Shown here: positions 25,085 through 33,361 of the stretch, piece after piece | Layout: each line of letters begins with the position of its first letter | How positions within the stretch are numbered: the stretch's first letter is position 1 | Assembly (NCBI RefSeq): GCF_030518795.1 | Contig: NZ_CP130427.1 | Span: 5,828,001 to 5,892,000, forward strand | Reading direction: 5' to 3' | Length of the DNA stretch: 64,000 nt | Origin: Micromonospora sp. NBRC 110009 | GTDB lineage: Bacteria > Actinomycetota > Actinomycetes > Mycobacteriales > Micromonosporaceae | Position numbers and translations under genes: made by a program | The notes under the pieces: generated by a model | What the model saw: only the letters and a program-made list of their open reading frames with translations | The model's database searches: none | Told to the model about the DNA's origin: nothing

Positions 25085-26019
25085 GCGCGCCGACCCGGGA
25101 GGGCCGGGAGCCGGCCGGGCGGGCGTACGCGCCGGACTTTCTCACCGAGCTGTTCCGCAACCCCCTCGATCCCGGGTACGGCGACGCGGCGGCCCGACGG
25201 CGGGAGGTGCCGCTGTCGCGGTGGCGTCGGCTGCTGGCCCGTCCGGTCAGCCTGGTGGTGATCGTGGTGATCGGGTTCCTGTTCGCGGTGGCGTACCGGG
25301 AGACGATGGCCGAGGAGCCCGGCCGGGCGAAGGCGCGGGCGGGGCTGATCTCCGAGATCAAGCAGCGCGAGGCCGAGACGGATCGGTTGACGGCGCGGGC
25401 GGATCAGTTGCGCGAGGAGGTGAGCCGGCAGCGGGACGCGGCGTTGAGCGGCTCGCAGGCGTCCCGGCTGCGGAACCTGGAGGCGGGCACTGGCCTGGGG
25501 CGGGTGCGCGGCGACGGTGTGGTGGTGCGGTTGGCCGACGCGGCGCAGGACAAGGACGCGGTGACGGGCGCGGATGCCGGGCCGTCCCGGGTGTTGTACT
25601 CCGACCTGCAGAAGGTGGCGAACGCGCTGTGGGCGGCGGGCGCGGAGGCGGTCGCGGTCAACGGGCAGCGGTTGACGGCGACGTCGACGATCCGTTCGGC
25701 GGGTGAGGCGATCCTGGTGGACTACCGGCCGGTGACGAGCCCGTACGAGGTGACGGCGATCGGTCCGGGGTCGATGCGGGACCGGTTCGAGGGCAGTCGG
25801 GCGGCGGGTCTGATGCGTGAGGTGGCGCGGACGACCGGGTTGTCGTTCGGGGTGAAGGATGCCGAGGGCGTCACGCTGCCGGCCGCGCCGCAGCCGCGGC
25901 TACGCTACGCCGAGCCTTCGGTGAGTCCGAGCCCGTCGGGTTCGGGTGTCGCCGGTTCGACCAGTCCGGGGCCGTCCGGCTCGCGGACGTCTCCCAGCCC
26001 CTCCGGAGGTGGCCGATGA
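25081..26019 (+). CDS. DUF881 membrane-anchored protein (first copy)
   Basis: The 312-residue protein has a cytoplasmic N-terminus of about 55 residues and one membrane helix (PVSLVVIVVIGFLFAVAY). A coiled coil follows (EIKQREAETDRLTARADQLREEV), then the DUF881 domain with VLYSDLQKVANALWAAGAEAVAVNGQRL. The tail is Ser/Pro/Gly-rich and disordered. The GTG start overlaps the previous stop. DUF881 genes flank the small basic protein gene in many actinobacteria, and a cell-envelope or division role has been suggested by location only. Confidence 0.88.
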   Translation: MSAPTREGREPAGRAYAPDFLTELFRNPLDPGYGDAAARRREVPLSRWRRLLARPVSLVVIVVIGFLFAVAYRETMAEEPGRAKARAGLISEIKQREAETDRLTARADQLREEVSRQRDAALSGSQASRLRNLEAGTGLGRVRGDGVVVRLADAAQDKDAVTGADAGPSRVLYSDLQKVANALWAAGAEAVAVNGQRLTATSTIRSAGEAILVDYRPVTSPYEVTAIGPGSMRDRFEGSRAAGLMREVARTTGLSFGVKDAEGVTLPAAPQPRLRYAEPSVSPSPSGSGVAGSTSPGPSGSRTSPSPSGGGR

Positions 26020-26348
26020 TCGCGGTGCTGGCGTTGCTCGCCGGTGTGCTGCTCGGGGTGTATCTGGACCCCACCGTGCCGGCGGCGTTGCAGCCGTACC
26101 TGCCGATCGCCGTGGTGGCGGCGCTGGATGCGGTGTTCGGCGGCGTGCGGGCGAAGCTGGACCGGATCTTCGACGACAAGCAGTTCGTGGTGTCGTTCAT
26201 CTCGAATGTGCTGGTGGCGGGCGTGATCGTGTACCTGGGTGACCAGCTCGGGGTGGGCGGCCAGTTGTCCACCGGCGTGGTGGTGGTGCTCGGGGTGCGC
26301 ATCTTCGGAAACGTGGCGGCGATCCGCCGGCACCTGTTCCGGGCGTAG
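26016..26348 (+). CDS. Small basic family protein (DUF1290)
   Basis: This 110-residue membrane protein has three hydrophobic helices and the conserved core YLPIAVVAALDAVFGGVRAKLD with FDDKQFVVSFISNVLVA. It is the short protein found between two DUF881 genes in actinobacteria and Firmicutes. An ATGA overlap joins it to the preceding gene. The biochemical function is unknown. Confidence 0.9.
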   Translation: MIAVLALLAGVLLGVYLDPTVPAALQPYLPIAVVAALDAVFGGVRAKLDRIFDDKQFVVSFISNVLVAGVIVYLGDQLGVGGQLSTGVVVVLGVRIFGNVAAIRRHLFRA

Positions 26349-26358
26349 GTTTGTGGCG

Positions 26359-27267
26359 ATGAGCGAGGAGCACAGGGAGACGGGGACCGGGTGGCCGCAG
26401 CCGGCGGAGCCGGCGCGGCCGACGGGTCCGGCGGGTGAGCCGGATCCGCGCCCGGACGCGCCGGATCCGGACGAGTTGAGCCCGTTGGCGCCGGCGGAGC
26501 CGGATGCGCCCCCGGCGGACGAGCCGGCCGCTGACGAGCCGGGTGCGGCCGCGGAGCGGGTGCCGCTGTCGCGGCGGTTGACGTCGGCGGGCGCGATGAT
26601 CGCGGTGTTGTTGGCGTTGCTGGGGTTCACCCTGGTGGTGCAGTTGAAGACGACGTCGACGGATCCGACGCTGGCGGCGACGCGCGAGGAGGACCTGGTC
26701 CGGATCTCGTCGGATCTGGATTCGCGGGAGCGGCGGCTGCGGCAGGACATCGCGGCGTTGGAGGAGAGCCAGCGGCAGTTGCGTTCCGGTGAGCAGGGTC
26801 GGCAGGCGGCGTTGGACGAGGCGACGCGGCGGGCGGACGAGCTGGGCATCCTAGCGGGGACGCTGCCGGCGGTGGGGCCGGGGCTGTCGGTGCGGTTCGA
26901 CGGTCCGGACAAGGCGATCTCGTCGGCGCGGATCCTGGACGCGGTGCAGGAGTTGCGGGGCGCGGGCGCGGAGGCGATGCAGATCGCCGGGGCGGACGGG
27001 ACGGCGATGCGGATCATCGCGTCGACGTACTTCGTGGATGCCGACGGTGGTGGTCTGGTGGTGGACGGGCGGCGGCTGCGTGGTCCGTACACGATCACGG
27101 TGATCGGGGATCCGGCGACGATGCGTACGGCGTTGAACATTCCCGGCGGGGTGGTCGCATCGGTGCAGGACGCCGGCGGTAACGTGACGCCCGAGGAGCA
27201 TGAGGCTGTGGAGGTTTCGCAGCTGCACGCGCCGATCAAGCTGGATCACGCCCGGCCGGTTTCCTGA
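26359..27267 (+). CDS. DUF881 membrane-anchored protein (second copy)
   Basis: The 302-residue protein resembles the copy at 25081. It has a long Pro/Glu/Ala-rich cytoplasmic N-terminus (about 65 residues), one helix (AGAMIAVLLALLGFTLVV), a coiled coil (DLDSRERRLRQDIAALEESQRQL) and the DUF881 domain (ARILDAVQELRGAGAEAMQIAG). It starts ten bases after the small basic protein. A GTG six bases upstream is an alternative start. Paired DUF881 proteins may form an envelope complex with the small protein between them; this is inferred from gene order. Confidence 0.87.
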   Translation: MSEEHRETGTGWPQPAEPARPTGPAGEPDPRPDAPDPDELSPLAPAEPDAPPADEPAADEPGAAAERVPLSRRLTSAGAMIAVLLALLGFTLVVQLKTTSTDPTLAATREEDLVRISSDLDSRERRLRQDIAALEESQRQLRSGEQGRQAALDEATRRADELGILAGTLPAVGPGLSVRFDGPDKAISSARILDAVQELRGAGAEAMQIAGADGTAMRIIASTYFVDADGGGLVVDGRRLRGPYTITVIGDPATMRTALNIPGGVVASVQDAGGNVTPEEHEAVEVSQLHAPIKLDHARPVS

Positions 27268-27325
27268 CCGGTTCGGGCCGCGCCGGTTTTCCCCCCGGTG
27301 CACCGATGGATGAAGGACGCAACTG

Positions 27326-27706
27326 GTGATTCCTGAGGATCTGCGGTACACCGCCGAGCACGAGTGGGTGGCTGGCGGGGACGGCGGCGCCGTCCGGGTC
27401 GGTATCACGCACTTCGCGCAGGACGCCCTGGGTGACATCGTGTTCGTCCAGTTGCCCGATGAGGGTGCGGTGGTGGCGGCGGGTGAGCCGCTGGGTGAGA
27501 TCGAGTCGACCAAGAGCGTGTCGGAGATCTACGCCCCGCTGAGCGGGACGGTGGCGGCGCGCAACGAGGCGTTGGCCGACGCCCCTGAGGCGATCAACAC
27601 GGATCCGTACGGTGCGGGGTGGTTGTTGGAGATCACTCCGGATGATCCGGCCGCGGTCGAGGGTTTGCTGACCGCTGGTGCGTACCGCGAGCTCACTGAG
27701 AGCTGA
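27326..27706 (+). CDS. gcvH: Glycine cleavage system H protein
   Basis: GcvH is the lipoyl-carrying shuttle of the glycine cleavage system. The 126-residue protein begins IPEDLRYTAEHEWV and holds the lipoylated Lys63 in GEIESTKSVSEIYAPLSG; length and motifs are canonical. The GTG at 27326 follows GAAGGAC. It lies 8 kb from gcvP (35255) and has no glycine riboswitch of its own. Here it sits next to garA, a linkage common in actinobacteria. Confidence 0.95.
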   Translation: MIPEDLRYTAEHEWVAGGDGGAVRVGITHFAQDALGDIVFVQLPDEGAVVAAGEPLGEIESTKSVSEIYAPLSGTVAARNEALADAPEAINTDPYGAGWLLEITPDDPAAVEGLLTAGAYRELTES

Positions 27707-27749
27707 GTTGTCGTGCCGGGCGGCGGGGGCTCGATCTCCGCGTGCCCGG

Positions 27750-27778
27750 TTGCCCTGCATTTCGGCGCTGGCTAGGCT
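27750..27778 (+). promoter_or_regulatory. Promoter upstream of garA
   Basis: TTGCCC (27750-27755) and TAGGCT (27773-27778) are separated by 17 bases, the classical spacing of a housekeeping sigma promoter. Transcription from here would give a leader of about 140 bases before garA. Confidence 0.5.
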
Positions 27779-27925
27779 CGCCCAGTCGACCGAGAAACCC
27801 AATAGTTGCGCGTTGTGGAATGCGCCTTCCCGGGCACGGGGAGCCAGCCGCCGGGTGTGTGACTGCCCGGCGGCCAGACCCACCATTACCCGACGCCGAC
27901 CGAAACAGATCCGTGAGGTGGTCCC

Positions 27926-28378
27926 ATGACGCGGCCAGACGACGAGTTCCCCCCACTCGACGTCACTTCGACGCTCAATCTCGGTTCGCTCGACGAAGTG
28001 CTGGAGGGGCCGGACACCGATGTGGTGCCGAGCCGGATGTCCGGTTCGTTGCCGCCGGGGATGGCGCTGCTGGTGGTTCGCCGGGGTCCGAACGCGGGTG
28101 CCCGATTCCTGTTGGACCACGATGTGACGACGAGTGGGCGGCACCCCGACAGTGACATTTTCCTGGACGACGTGACGGTGTCGCGGCGGCACGCCGAGTT
28201 TCACCGGGACGGCGGCACGTTCACGGTGCGGGACGTGGGCAGTTTGAACGGCACGTACGTGAACCGGGAGCGGGTCGAGGCGGCCACGTTGAGCAACGGC
28301 GACGAGGTGCAGATCGGCAAGTTCCGGGTGGTGTTCATCGCCGGTCCGCGTCCGGAGGAGGAGGCCGGCCGGGGGTGA
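27926..28378 (+). CDS. garA: FHA-domain regulator GarA/OdhI
   Basis: The 150-residue protein has a short N-terminal tail with Thr14 and Thr16 (DVTSTLNLG), followed by a forkhead-associated domain (SGRHPDSDIFL, VSRRHAEF, GSLNGTYVN). In mycobacteria and corynebacteria the homologue inhibits 2-oxoglutarate dehydrogenase and glutamate dehydrogenase until Ser/Thr kinases phosphorylate the tail. The gene order garA-ftsR, with a four-base overlap, matches that of relatives. The kinase is not in the window. Confidence 0.9.
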   Translation: MTRPDDEFPPLDVTSTLNLGSLDEVLEGPDTDVVPSRMSGSLPPGMALLVVRRGPNAGARFLLDHDVTTSGRHPDSDIFLDDVTVSRRHAEFHRDGGTFTVRDVGSLNGTYVNRERVEAATLSNGDEVQIGKFRVVFIAGPRPEEEAGRG

Positions 28379-29130
28379 ACGAGCCTGCGGCTTCGACGCC
28401 GTCCGGGGCGGCGCGTTCCACTCCGCTGATGAGCATCGGCGAGGTGTTGGCGCAGCTGCGGGTGGAGTTCCCGGACGTCACCATCTCGAAGTTGCGGTTC
28501 CTGGAGGCCGAGGGCCTGGTGGAGCCGCAGCGGACGCCGGCGGGGTATCGGAAGTACAGCTGGGACGATGTGGCGCGGTTGCGGTTCGTGTTGACCGCGC
28601 AGCGGGACCAGTATCTGCCGTTGCGGGTGATCCGGGATCAGTTGGCGGAGTGGGACGTGTCGGGTTCGGCGCCGGGGCGGCAGCGGCCGACCCTGGTGGC
28701 GGTGGGTCCTGCCGGTGAGGTGCCGGGTCGGGAGGTGGCGGAGTCCGCCGAGTCGTCGGAGGTGCGGCTGGGGCGGGCGGATCTGGTGTCCCGCAGCGGT
28801 ATCGACGAGTCGACGTTGGTGGAGTTGGAGCGGCTCGGTGTGCTGGTGTCGGATCCGCCGGGTTGGTACGACGCGGATGCGTTGATCATCGCGCGGGCGG
28901 TGGCGGGGCTGGCGGCGTACGGGTTGGAGCCGCGGCACCTGCGGGGGTACCGGACGGCGGCGGATCGGGAGGTCGGTCTGTTCGCGCAGTTGGTGGCTCC
29001 GTTGGCGCGGCAGAGTGATCCGGCGGCGCGGGCCCGGGCGGCGGAGACGGCGCGGGAGTTGGTGGCGTTGTCTCAGCAGTTGCACGCGGCTCTGGTGCGG
29101 GTGGGGCTGCGGTCGACGTTGGGTCGTTGA
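28375..29130 (+). CDS. ftsR: MerR-like regulator FtsR
   Basis: This 251-residue protein has an N-terminal MerR-type winged helix: SIGEVLAQLRVEFPDVTISKLRFLEAEGLV followed by the wing GYRKYSWDDVARLRF. A second DNA-binding-like part (LVSRSGIDESTLVELERLGVL) and a helical C-terminus follow. In Corynebacterium the protein encoded after odhI is FtsR, an activator of ftsZ. Identity here rests on order and architecture. GTGA couples it to garA. Confidence 0.82.
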   Translation: MNEPAASTPSGAARSTPLMSIGEVLAQLRVEFPDVTISKLRFLEAEGLVEPQRTPAGYRKYSWDDVARLRFVLTAQRDQYLPLRVIRDQLAEWDVSGSAPGRQRPTLVAVGPAGEVPGREVAESAESSEVRLGRADLVSRSGIDESTLVELERLGVLVSDPPGWYDADALIIARAVAGLAAYGLEPRHLRGYRTAADREVGLFAQLVAPLARQSDPAARARAAETARELVALSQQLHAALVRVGLRSTLGR

Positions 29131-29341
29131 CGGTGTGGTGGGGCCGGGTGTCGTGGGGGCGCCCGGCCTTTGCCGTGGGTGGGCTGGGAAAGATCTGTGT
29201 CGGCAAGCGTGTCGTAGGCTTGCTGGGGTAACCCCTTCCGCGAGGCGTGGTGCACGTAGCGCATGGGACTCTCGTGTCGCGGTCCGTGTACCGTGCAGGG
29301 AGGGGCGCGGTGCGTAGGCGACGACGACACGGAGGCGGGCG

Positions 29342-29806
29342 GTGCGCGAGCTGAGCGTGGTCGGAGTTCGGGTGGAGTTGCCCAGCAACCAGCCGATCGT
29401 CCTGCTGCGGGAGGTCGAGGGGGACCGCTATCTGCCGATCTGGATCGGCGCGGTCGAGGCGACGGCGATCGCTTACGAGCAGCAGGGGGTCAAGCCGGCC
29501 CGGCCGTTGACGCATGATCTGCTGCGGGACGTGTTGGCGGCGTTGCAGGCGCCGTTGCGGGCGGTGGAGATCACCGAGCTCAAGGAGAACGTCTTCTACG
29601 CCGATCTGTTGATCGGTGACGGGGTGCGCGTGTCGGCGCGGCCAAGCGATTCCATCGCGTTGGCGTTGCGGGTCGGGGCTCCGATTCGTTGTGCGGAGCA
29701 GGTCCTCAGTGAGGCGGGGATCGTGATCCCGGACGAGCAGGAGGACGAGGTGGAGAAGTTCCGGGAGTTCCTGGAGCAGGTGCGGCCGGAGGACTTCGCG
29801 GGCTGA
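29342..29806 (+). CDS. Bifunctional nuclease (BFN) family protein
   Basis: The 154-residue BFN-domain protein starts MRELSVVGVRVELPSNQPIVLLRE and has YLPIWIGAVEATAI and the conserved SARPSDSIALALRVGAPI. It lies between the two MerR genes in the usual actinobacterial order. RNase/DNase activity was described for plant relatives; the bacterial role is unsettled. The GTG at 29342 is chosen for domain completeness. Confidence 0.9.
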   Translation: MRELSVVGVRVELPSNQPIVLLREVEGDRYLPIWIGAVEATAIAYEQQGVKPARPLTHDLLRDVLAALQAPLRAVEITELKENVFYADLLIGDGVRVSARPSDSIALALRVGAPIRCAEQVLSEAGIVIPDEQEDEVEKFREFLEQVRPEDFAG

Positions 29807-30016
29807 GTGGTGGCCGGGTTCGGGCTCGGCGTGGACGCGGGTCGCCGTCACGGTGGGTGACGGTGGGCCGCGTTTTGGTGATCTTCCTGGGGCTGCGCGG
29901 CGTGTCGTGGTCGTTCCTGCGTGGTAGGTCCTGGGGGCCGCTATAGGGTTGCGGTTGTCGAGGGGTGCGCGTACGGGGAGACGACGGGGCACCGCACGGG
30001 CGGGGAGGTTGTCCGG

Positions 30017-30589
30017 ATGCACGAGCCGCGAGATCCTGATCCAGGTACGGAACAGCAGCAGCCGGGCGGTGACGGCGATGTGGGCTACCGGGGTGTGACC
30101 GCTTGTTCGGCGGTGGGCATCAGCTACCGGCAGTTGGACTACTGGGCCCGCACGGCGCTGGTGGTGCCGAGTGTGCGGGACGCGTCGGGGTCGGGGACGT
30201 CCCGGTTGTACTCCTTCCGCGACCTGGTGGTGTTGAAGGTCGTGAAGCGGCTGCTGGACGCCGGGGTGTCGTTGCAGAACATCCGGAAGGCGATCGAGGC
30301 GTTGCGGTCGCGCGGGGTGGAGGACCTGGCGGGCATCACGTTGATCTCGGACGGGACGTCGGTGTACGAGTGCCGGTCGCCGGAGGAGGTGGTCGACCTG
30401 TTGCAGGGCGGCCAGGGGGTGTTCGGCATCGCGATCGGTGGCGCGTTCAAGGAGATCCAGGGTTCGCTGTCGCAGCTGCCGGCGGAGCCGGTGGGTGGGC
30501 AGGAGCCGGTGGCGCCGCCGGAGAAGCCGGCGGAGCCGGGGGGGGGTGACGAGTTGGCGGCGCGGCGTGCGCGTCGTCGGGCGGGCTGA
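30017..30589 (+). CDS. Second MerR-family regulator of the garA cluster
   Basis: This 190-residue protein has a MerR winged helix (VTACSAVGISYRQLDYWARTALV, SRLYSFRDLVVLKVVKRLLDAGVSLQNIRKA). A C-terminal region follows with ISDGTSVYECRSPEEVVDLLQGG. It has no effector-binding Cys pattern. The ATG at 30017 follows GGGAGG at 30003-30008. Its conserved location with garA, ftsR and the BFN gene suggests a linked control function, but no target is known from sequence. Confidence 0.85.
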   Translation: MHEPRDPDPGTEQQQPGGDGDVGYRGVTACSAVGISYRQLDYWARTALVVPSVRDASGSGTSRLYSFRDLVVLKVVKRLLDAGVSLQNIRKAIEALRSRGVEDLAGITLISDGTSVYECRSPEEVVDLLQGGQGVFGIAIGGAFKEIQGSLSQLPAEPVGGQEPVAPPEKPAEPGGGDELAARRARRRAG

Positions 30590-31074
30590 CTGGCCTGTCG
30601 GAGTTTGCGGGGACCGCGCCACGCCCAGATAAGCATGGTGTGGTCCTCTTTTTTGGTCACTGGGCGTGTTCGCCGCCGGTGCGGGTGTCGACTTGCGGGT
30701 GGCCGGCGGCGCCGCCCGGCCCGCCGGTCGGGTGCGGTAGGGCCGTCACCTGCAGAGACGCCCTGCCGGGCCGATGGTCGCCGGGGCTGTCCGTAAGGGA
30801 CTGTCGAGGGTGCGACGGCGGCGTGCCGTCCACGCAGCGTCGCGGTGTTGTCGCGAGGTGCGAGCGCTGGCATGGCCGATGCCGACTGTCCGTAATTGAC
30901 GGTTGTCGGGAATCGGATAGGGCAGGGGTGAACCGTTTCGGCGGGCACGCTATGGTCCGACACGGTCGCTTGCGCGTGGACGTTCGGTGGAGCCGGCGCG
31001 ACTCGCGTGGGCTGCCGGTTGCCCCCTCTCCGCGGCGCTACCCGCGTGACCCCCCCTTCCGGAAGGAACCAACC
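30590..31074. other. Intergenic region with repeats before the globin operon
   Basis: I see no gene in these 485 bases. Nine-base inverted arms CACGCCCAG (30620-30628) and CTGGGCGTG (30660-30668) flank a run of six T. The ten-base word CTGTCCGTAA occurs at 30787-30796 and again at 30886-30895. The second copy lies inside an interrupted palindrome at 30882-30909. GGAAGGA precedes the haemoglobin start. Confidence 0.5.
30882..30909. promoter_or_regulatory. Interrupted palindrome, possible operator for the globin operon
   Basis: CCGAC and CCGT on the left mirror ACGG and GTCGG on the right around an AATTG centre. Together with the upstream direct repeat CTGTCCGTAA it is a candidate regulator-binding site about 165 bases before the globin genes. 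Confidence 0.35.
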
Positions 31075-31464
31075 ATGACGGTGACCGAAGAGACCACTCC
31101 CGTCTCCCATTACGAGCGCATCGGCGGCGCCGCGGCGGTGAAGGCGGCCGTGGAGCTGTTCTACGACAAGGTGCTCGCCGACCCGGAGCTGGCCGGCTAC
31201 TTCACCGAGGTGAACATGCCGGAGCAGCGGCGGCACCTGGCGCTGATGCTGGCGGTGGTGCTCGGCGGGCCCAACGAGTACGCCGGTCGCGGGCTGGCCG
31301 AGGCGCACCAGCCGCTGGGGATCACGCCGGCGCACTACGCGAAGGTCGGCGAGCACCTCACCGCCACGATGACCGAGCTGGGTGTGCCGGGCGACATCAT
31401 CGCCGACGTGCACGTCGTGCTGGGCCAGGTGCAGGACCAGGTCGTGTCCGTGGGGAACGCCTGA
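31075..31464 (+). CDS. Group I truncated haemoglobin
   Basis: The 129-residue globin shows HYERIGGAAAVKAAVELFYDKVLADPEL and the haem-pocket stretch RRHLALMLAVVLGG...EAHQPLGITPAHYAKV, where the His of AHQPLGI is the expected proximal ligand. Truncated haemoglobins bind O2 and NO and often detoxify NO. The upstream frame is non-coding; the ATG at 31075 follows GGAAGGA. It forms an operon with the flavohaemoprotein-like gene two bases downstream. Confidence 0.92.
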   Translation: MTVTEETTPVSHYERIGGAAAVKAAVELFYDKVLADPELAGYFTEVNMPEQRRHLALMLAVVLGGPNEYAGRGLAEAHQPLGITPAHYAKVGEHLTATMTELGVPGDIIADVHVVLGQVQDQVVSVGNA

Positions 31465-31466
31465 GC

Positions 31467-32633
31467 GTGGACGCGGCACGGCTCAAGCGGAGCTGGTCCC
31501 TGGTCGCCGCGCACGGCGACCAGGTGCCGCTCTACTTCTACTCGACGTTGTTCCTGGCGTACCCGGAGACCCGGCAGATGTTCCCGACGAACATGGCCGG
31601 GCAGCGGGACCGCCTGGTGTCCGCGCTGGGGCACATCGTGTCCCATGTGGACCAGGTGGACCGCCTCGTCGGGTTCCTGCAGGAGCTGGGCGCGGATCAC
31701 CGCAAGTTCGCGGTGCGCGCCGAACACTATCCGGCGGTCGGTGAGGCGCTGGTGGCCACGTTGCGGCACTTCCTCGGTGAGGTGTGGACCGACGAGCTGG
31801 CCGCCGACTGGACGGCCGCGTACGGGCTGGTGTCGAAGGTGATGATCGAGGCGGCGGAGGCCGCCGAGTCGACGTCTCCGCCGTGGTGGGTGGGTGAGAT
31901 CCTCGCCCACGAGCGGCGGACCTTCGACGTGGCGGTGTTGACGGTGCGTCCGCAGTACCTGCTGCCGTTCACGCCGGGGCAGTCGATCGGGGTGTCGCAT
32001 CCGGCGGTGCGGTCCTGGCGGTACTACTCGCCGGCGAACGCCCCCCGCCCGGACGGCACGCTGGAGCTGCACGTACGGGCGGCGCCGGGTGGTGTGGTGT
32101 CGTCGCGGCTGGTGTACGGGTGCGCGGTGGGTGACCAGGTCCACCTGGCCTCGCCGGTGGGTGACCGGTTGACGTTGTGGCAGGCCGGCACCTCCGACCT
32201 GCTGCTGTTGGCGGGCGGCACCGGCTGGGCGCCGGTGAAGGCCCTCGTCGAGCAGGTCGCGGCGGAGGGATCGGGCCGCCGGGTGGACCTGTACGTGGGT
32301 TCCCGCTCCCGGGCGGAGTTCTACGACACCGACGCGATGGACAAGCTGGCCGCCTCGTACCCGTGGTTGACGGTGAACTACGTGGTGGGCATGGATCCGC
32401 GCCGGCCGGGTGAGCTGGTGCACGTGGCGGACCGGGCGCTGGCCGACGGTGACTGGCGGTCCCGGCACGTGTACGTGTGTGGTTCGGATGAGATGGTGAG
32501 CCACTCGGTGGCGGCGCTGACCCAGGCGGGCTACCACCCCGGTCAGGTGCACCACGAGGGGTTCGGCAAGCACTGGTACGGGCCGATGTGGCGGGCGGAG
32601 ACCGCCCCTGACCAATCCGGAGGTGTCCGGTGA
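31467..32633 (+). CDS. Globin-flavoreductase (flavohaemoprotein-like)
   Basis: This 388-residue fusion has an N-terminal globin domain (about residues 1-135, with DHRKFAVRAEHYP carrying the proximal-His region), an FAD-binding domain with RSWRYYSPAN, and an NAD-binding domain (LLLLAGGTGWAPVKALVEQ, VYVCGSDEMV). This is the layout of NO dioxygenases. Relatives in actinobacteria diverge from Hmp, so the preferred gas or acceptor is uncertain. It is cotranscribed with the truncated haemoglobin and overlaps the DivIVA-like gene by four bases. Confidence 0.9.
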   Translation: MDAARLKRSWSLVAAHGDQVPLYFYSTLFLAYPETRQMFPTNMAGQRDRLVSALGHIVSHVDQVDRLVGFLQELGADHRKFAVRAEHYPAVGEALVATLRHFLGEVWTDELAADWTAAYGLVSKVMIEAAEAAESTSPPWWVGEILAHERRTFDVAVLTVRPQYLLPFTPGQSIGVSHPAVRSWRYYSPANAPRPDGTLELHVRAAPGGVVSSRLVYGCAVGDQVHLASPVGDRLTLWQAGTSDLLLLAGGTGWAPVKALVEQVAAEGSGRRVDLYVGSRSRAEFYDTDAMDKLAASYPWLTVNYVVGMDPRRPGELVHVADRALADGDWRSRHVYVCGSDEMVSHSVAALTQAGYHPGQVHHEGFGKHWYGPMWRAETAPDQSGGVR

Positions 32634-33313
32634 GCGCGACCCCGATCAGCAGGTACGAGAGCGGACAGTTCTCCGGTGGGGTGCAGGTGCGCCTGACGGC
32701 GGACCGGGTGCGCCGGTGGGAGTTCGACTCGGCGTCGTTCACCCGCCGTGGCTACGACCATGCCGACGTGGACCGGTTCCGCATGCAGGTGGCCGACGAG
32801 ATGGATCTGCTGGCCACGCAGATCGCGAACCTGCGGGCGGAGAACGAGCGGCTCAACGACCATCTGGAGCTGCACCGGCACGGGGTGATCCCGAGCACCG
32901 ACCCGGCGGGGGCGCTGCCGGCGGCCAAGGAGGTCAACCTGCTGTCGGCGGCGCAGCGGGAGGCGGAGCAGATCATCGCGCAGGCGCACGACTATGCCCG
33001 CCGGGTCGCCGAGTACGCCCAGATGCAGTACGAGAGCTACATGCGGGCGGCGGCGGAGGAGGCGAAGCAGGAGGCCGAGCGGGCGGTGTCGGAGTACCGC
33101 AGCACGGCCGGCCCGAACTTCGACGACTCGGTGGCCACCCGGGAGGCGTTGCGGATCTTCGGTGACATGATGATCTCGCACATGCAGGCGGCGGCGCGGC
33201 ACCTCGACGACGGCAGCGAGCAGTTGGCCCGCACGATGGAGCGCATCGCCCGCGAGGCCACCCCGGTCGGGGGTGGGCAGCCGCAGGCGGCGTTGCCCCG
33301 CCACCAGCACTGA
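32630..33313 (+). CDS. DivIVA-domain coiled-coil protein
   Basis: The 227-residue protein has a DivIVA-like N-terminal segment (VRRWEFDSASFTRRGYDHADVDRFRMQVADEMDLLA), a coiled coil, and a second long helix with AAQREAEQIIAQAHDYARRVAEYAQMQYE. DivIVA proteins mark curved membranes and poles. The GTG start overlaps the globin-flavoreductase stop (GTGA), so a pole or septum marker is translationally coupled to gas-binding enzymes. The functional link is unknown. A strong terminator follows. Confidence 0.85.
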   Translation: MSATPISRYESGQFSGGVQVRLTADRVRRWEFDSASFTRRGYDHADVDRFRMQVADEMDLLATQIANLRAENERLNDHLELHRHGVIPSTDPAGALPAAKEVNLLSAAQREAEQIIAQAHDYARRVAEYAQMQYESYMRAAAEEAKQEAERAVSEYRSTAGPNFDDSVATREALRIFGDMMISHMQAAARHLDDGSEQLARTMERIAREATPVGGGQPQAALPRHQH

Positions 33314-33317
33314 CGCC

Positions 33318-33348
33318 GGGCCGGCCCGCCGGCGCGGCGGGCCGGCCC
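33318..33348. terminator. Bidirectional terminator after the DivIVA-like gene
   Basis: A perfect 13-bp stem (GGGCCGGCCCGCC with its complement) closes a five-base loop between two convergent genes. Confidence 0.8.
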
Positions 33349-33361
33349 CCGGGCTGTGCGG

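Noticed and set aside
30620..30668. Inverted repeat with six T as an intrinsic terminator of the MerR gene
   Set aside because: The T run lies inside the loop, not after the stem, so it does not have terminator form; it is left as an unexplained repeat.
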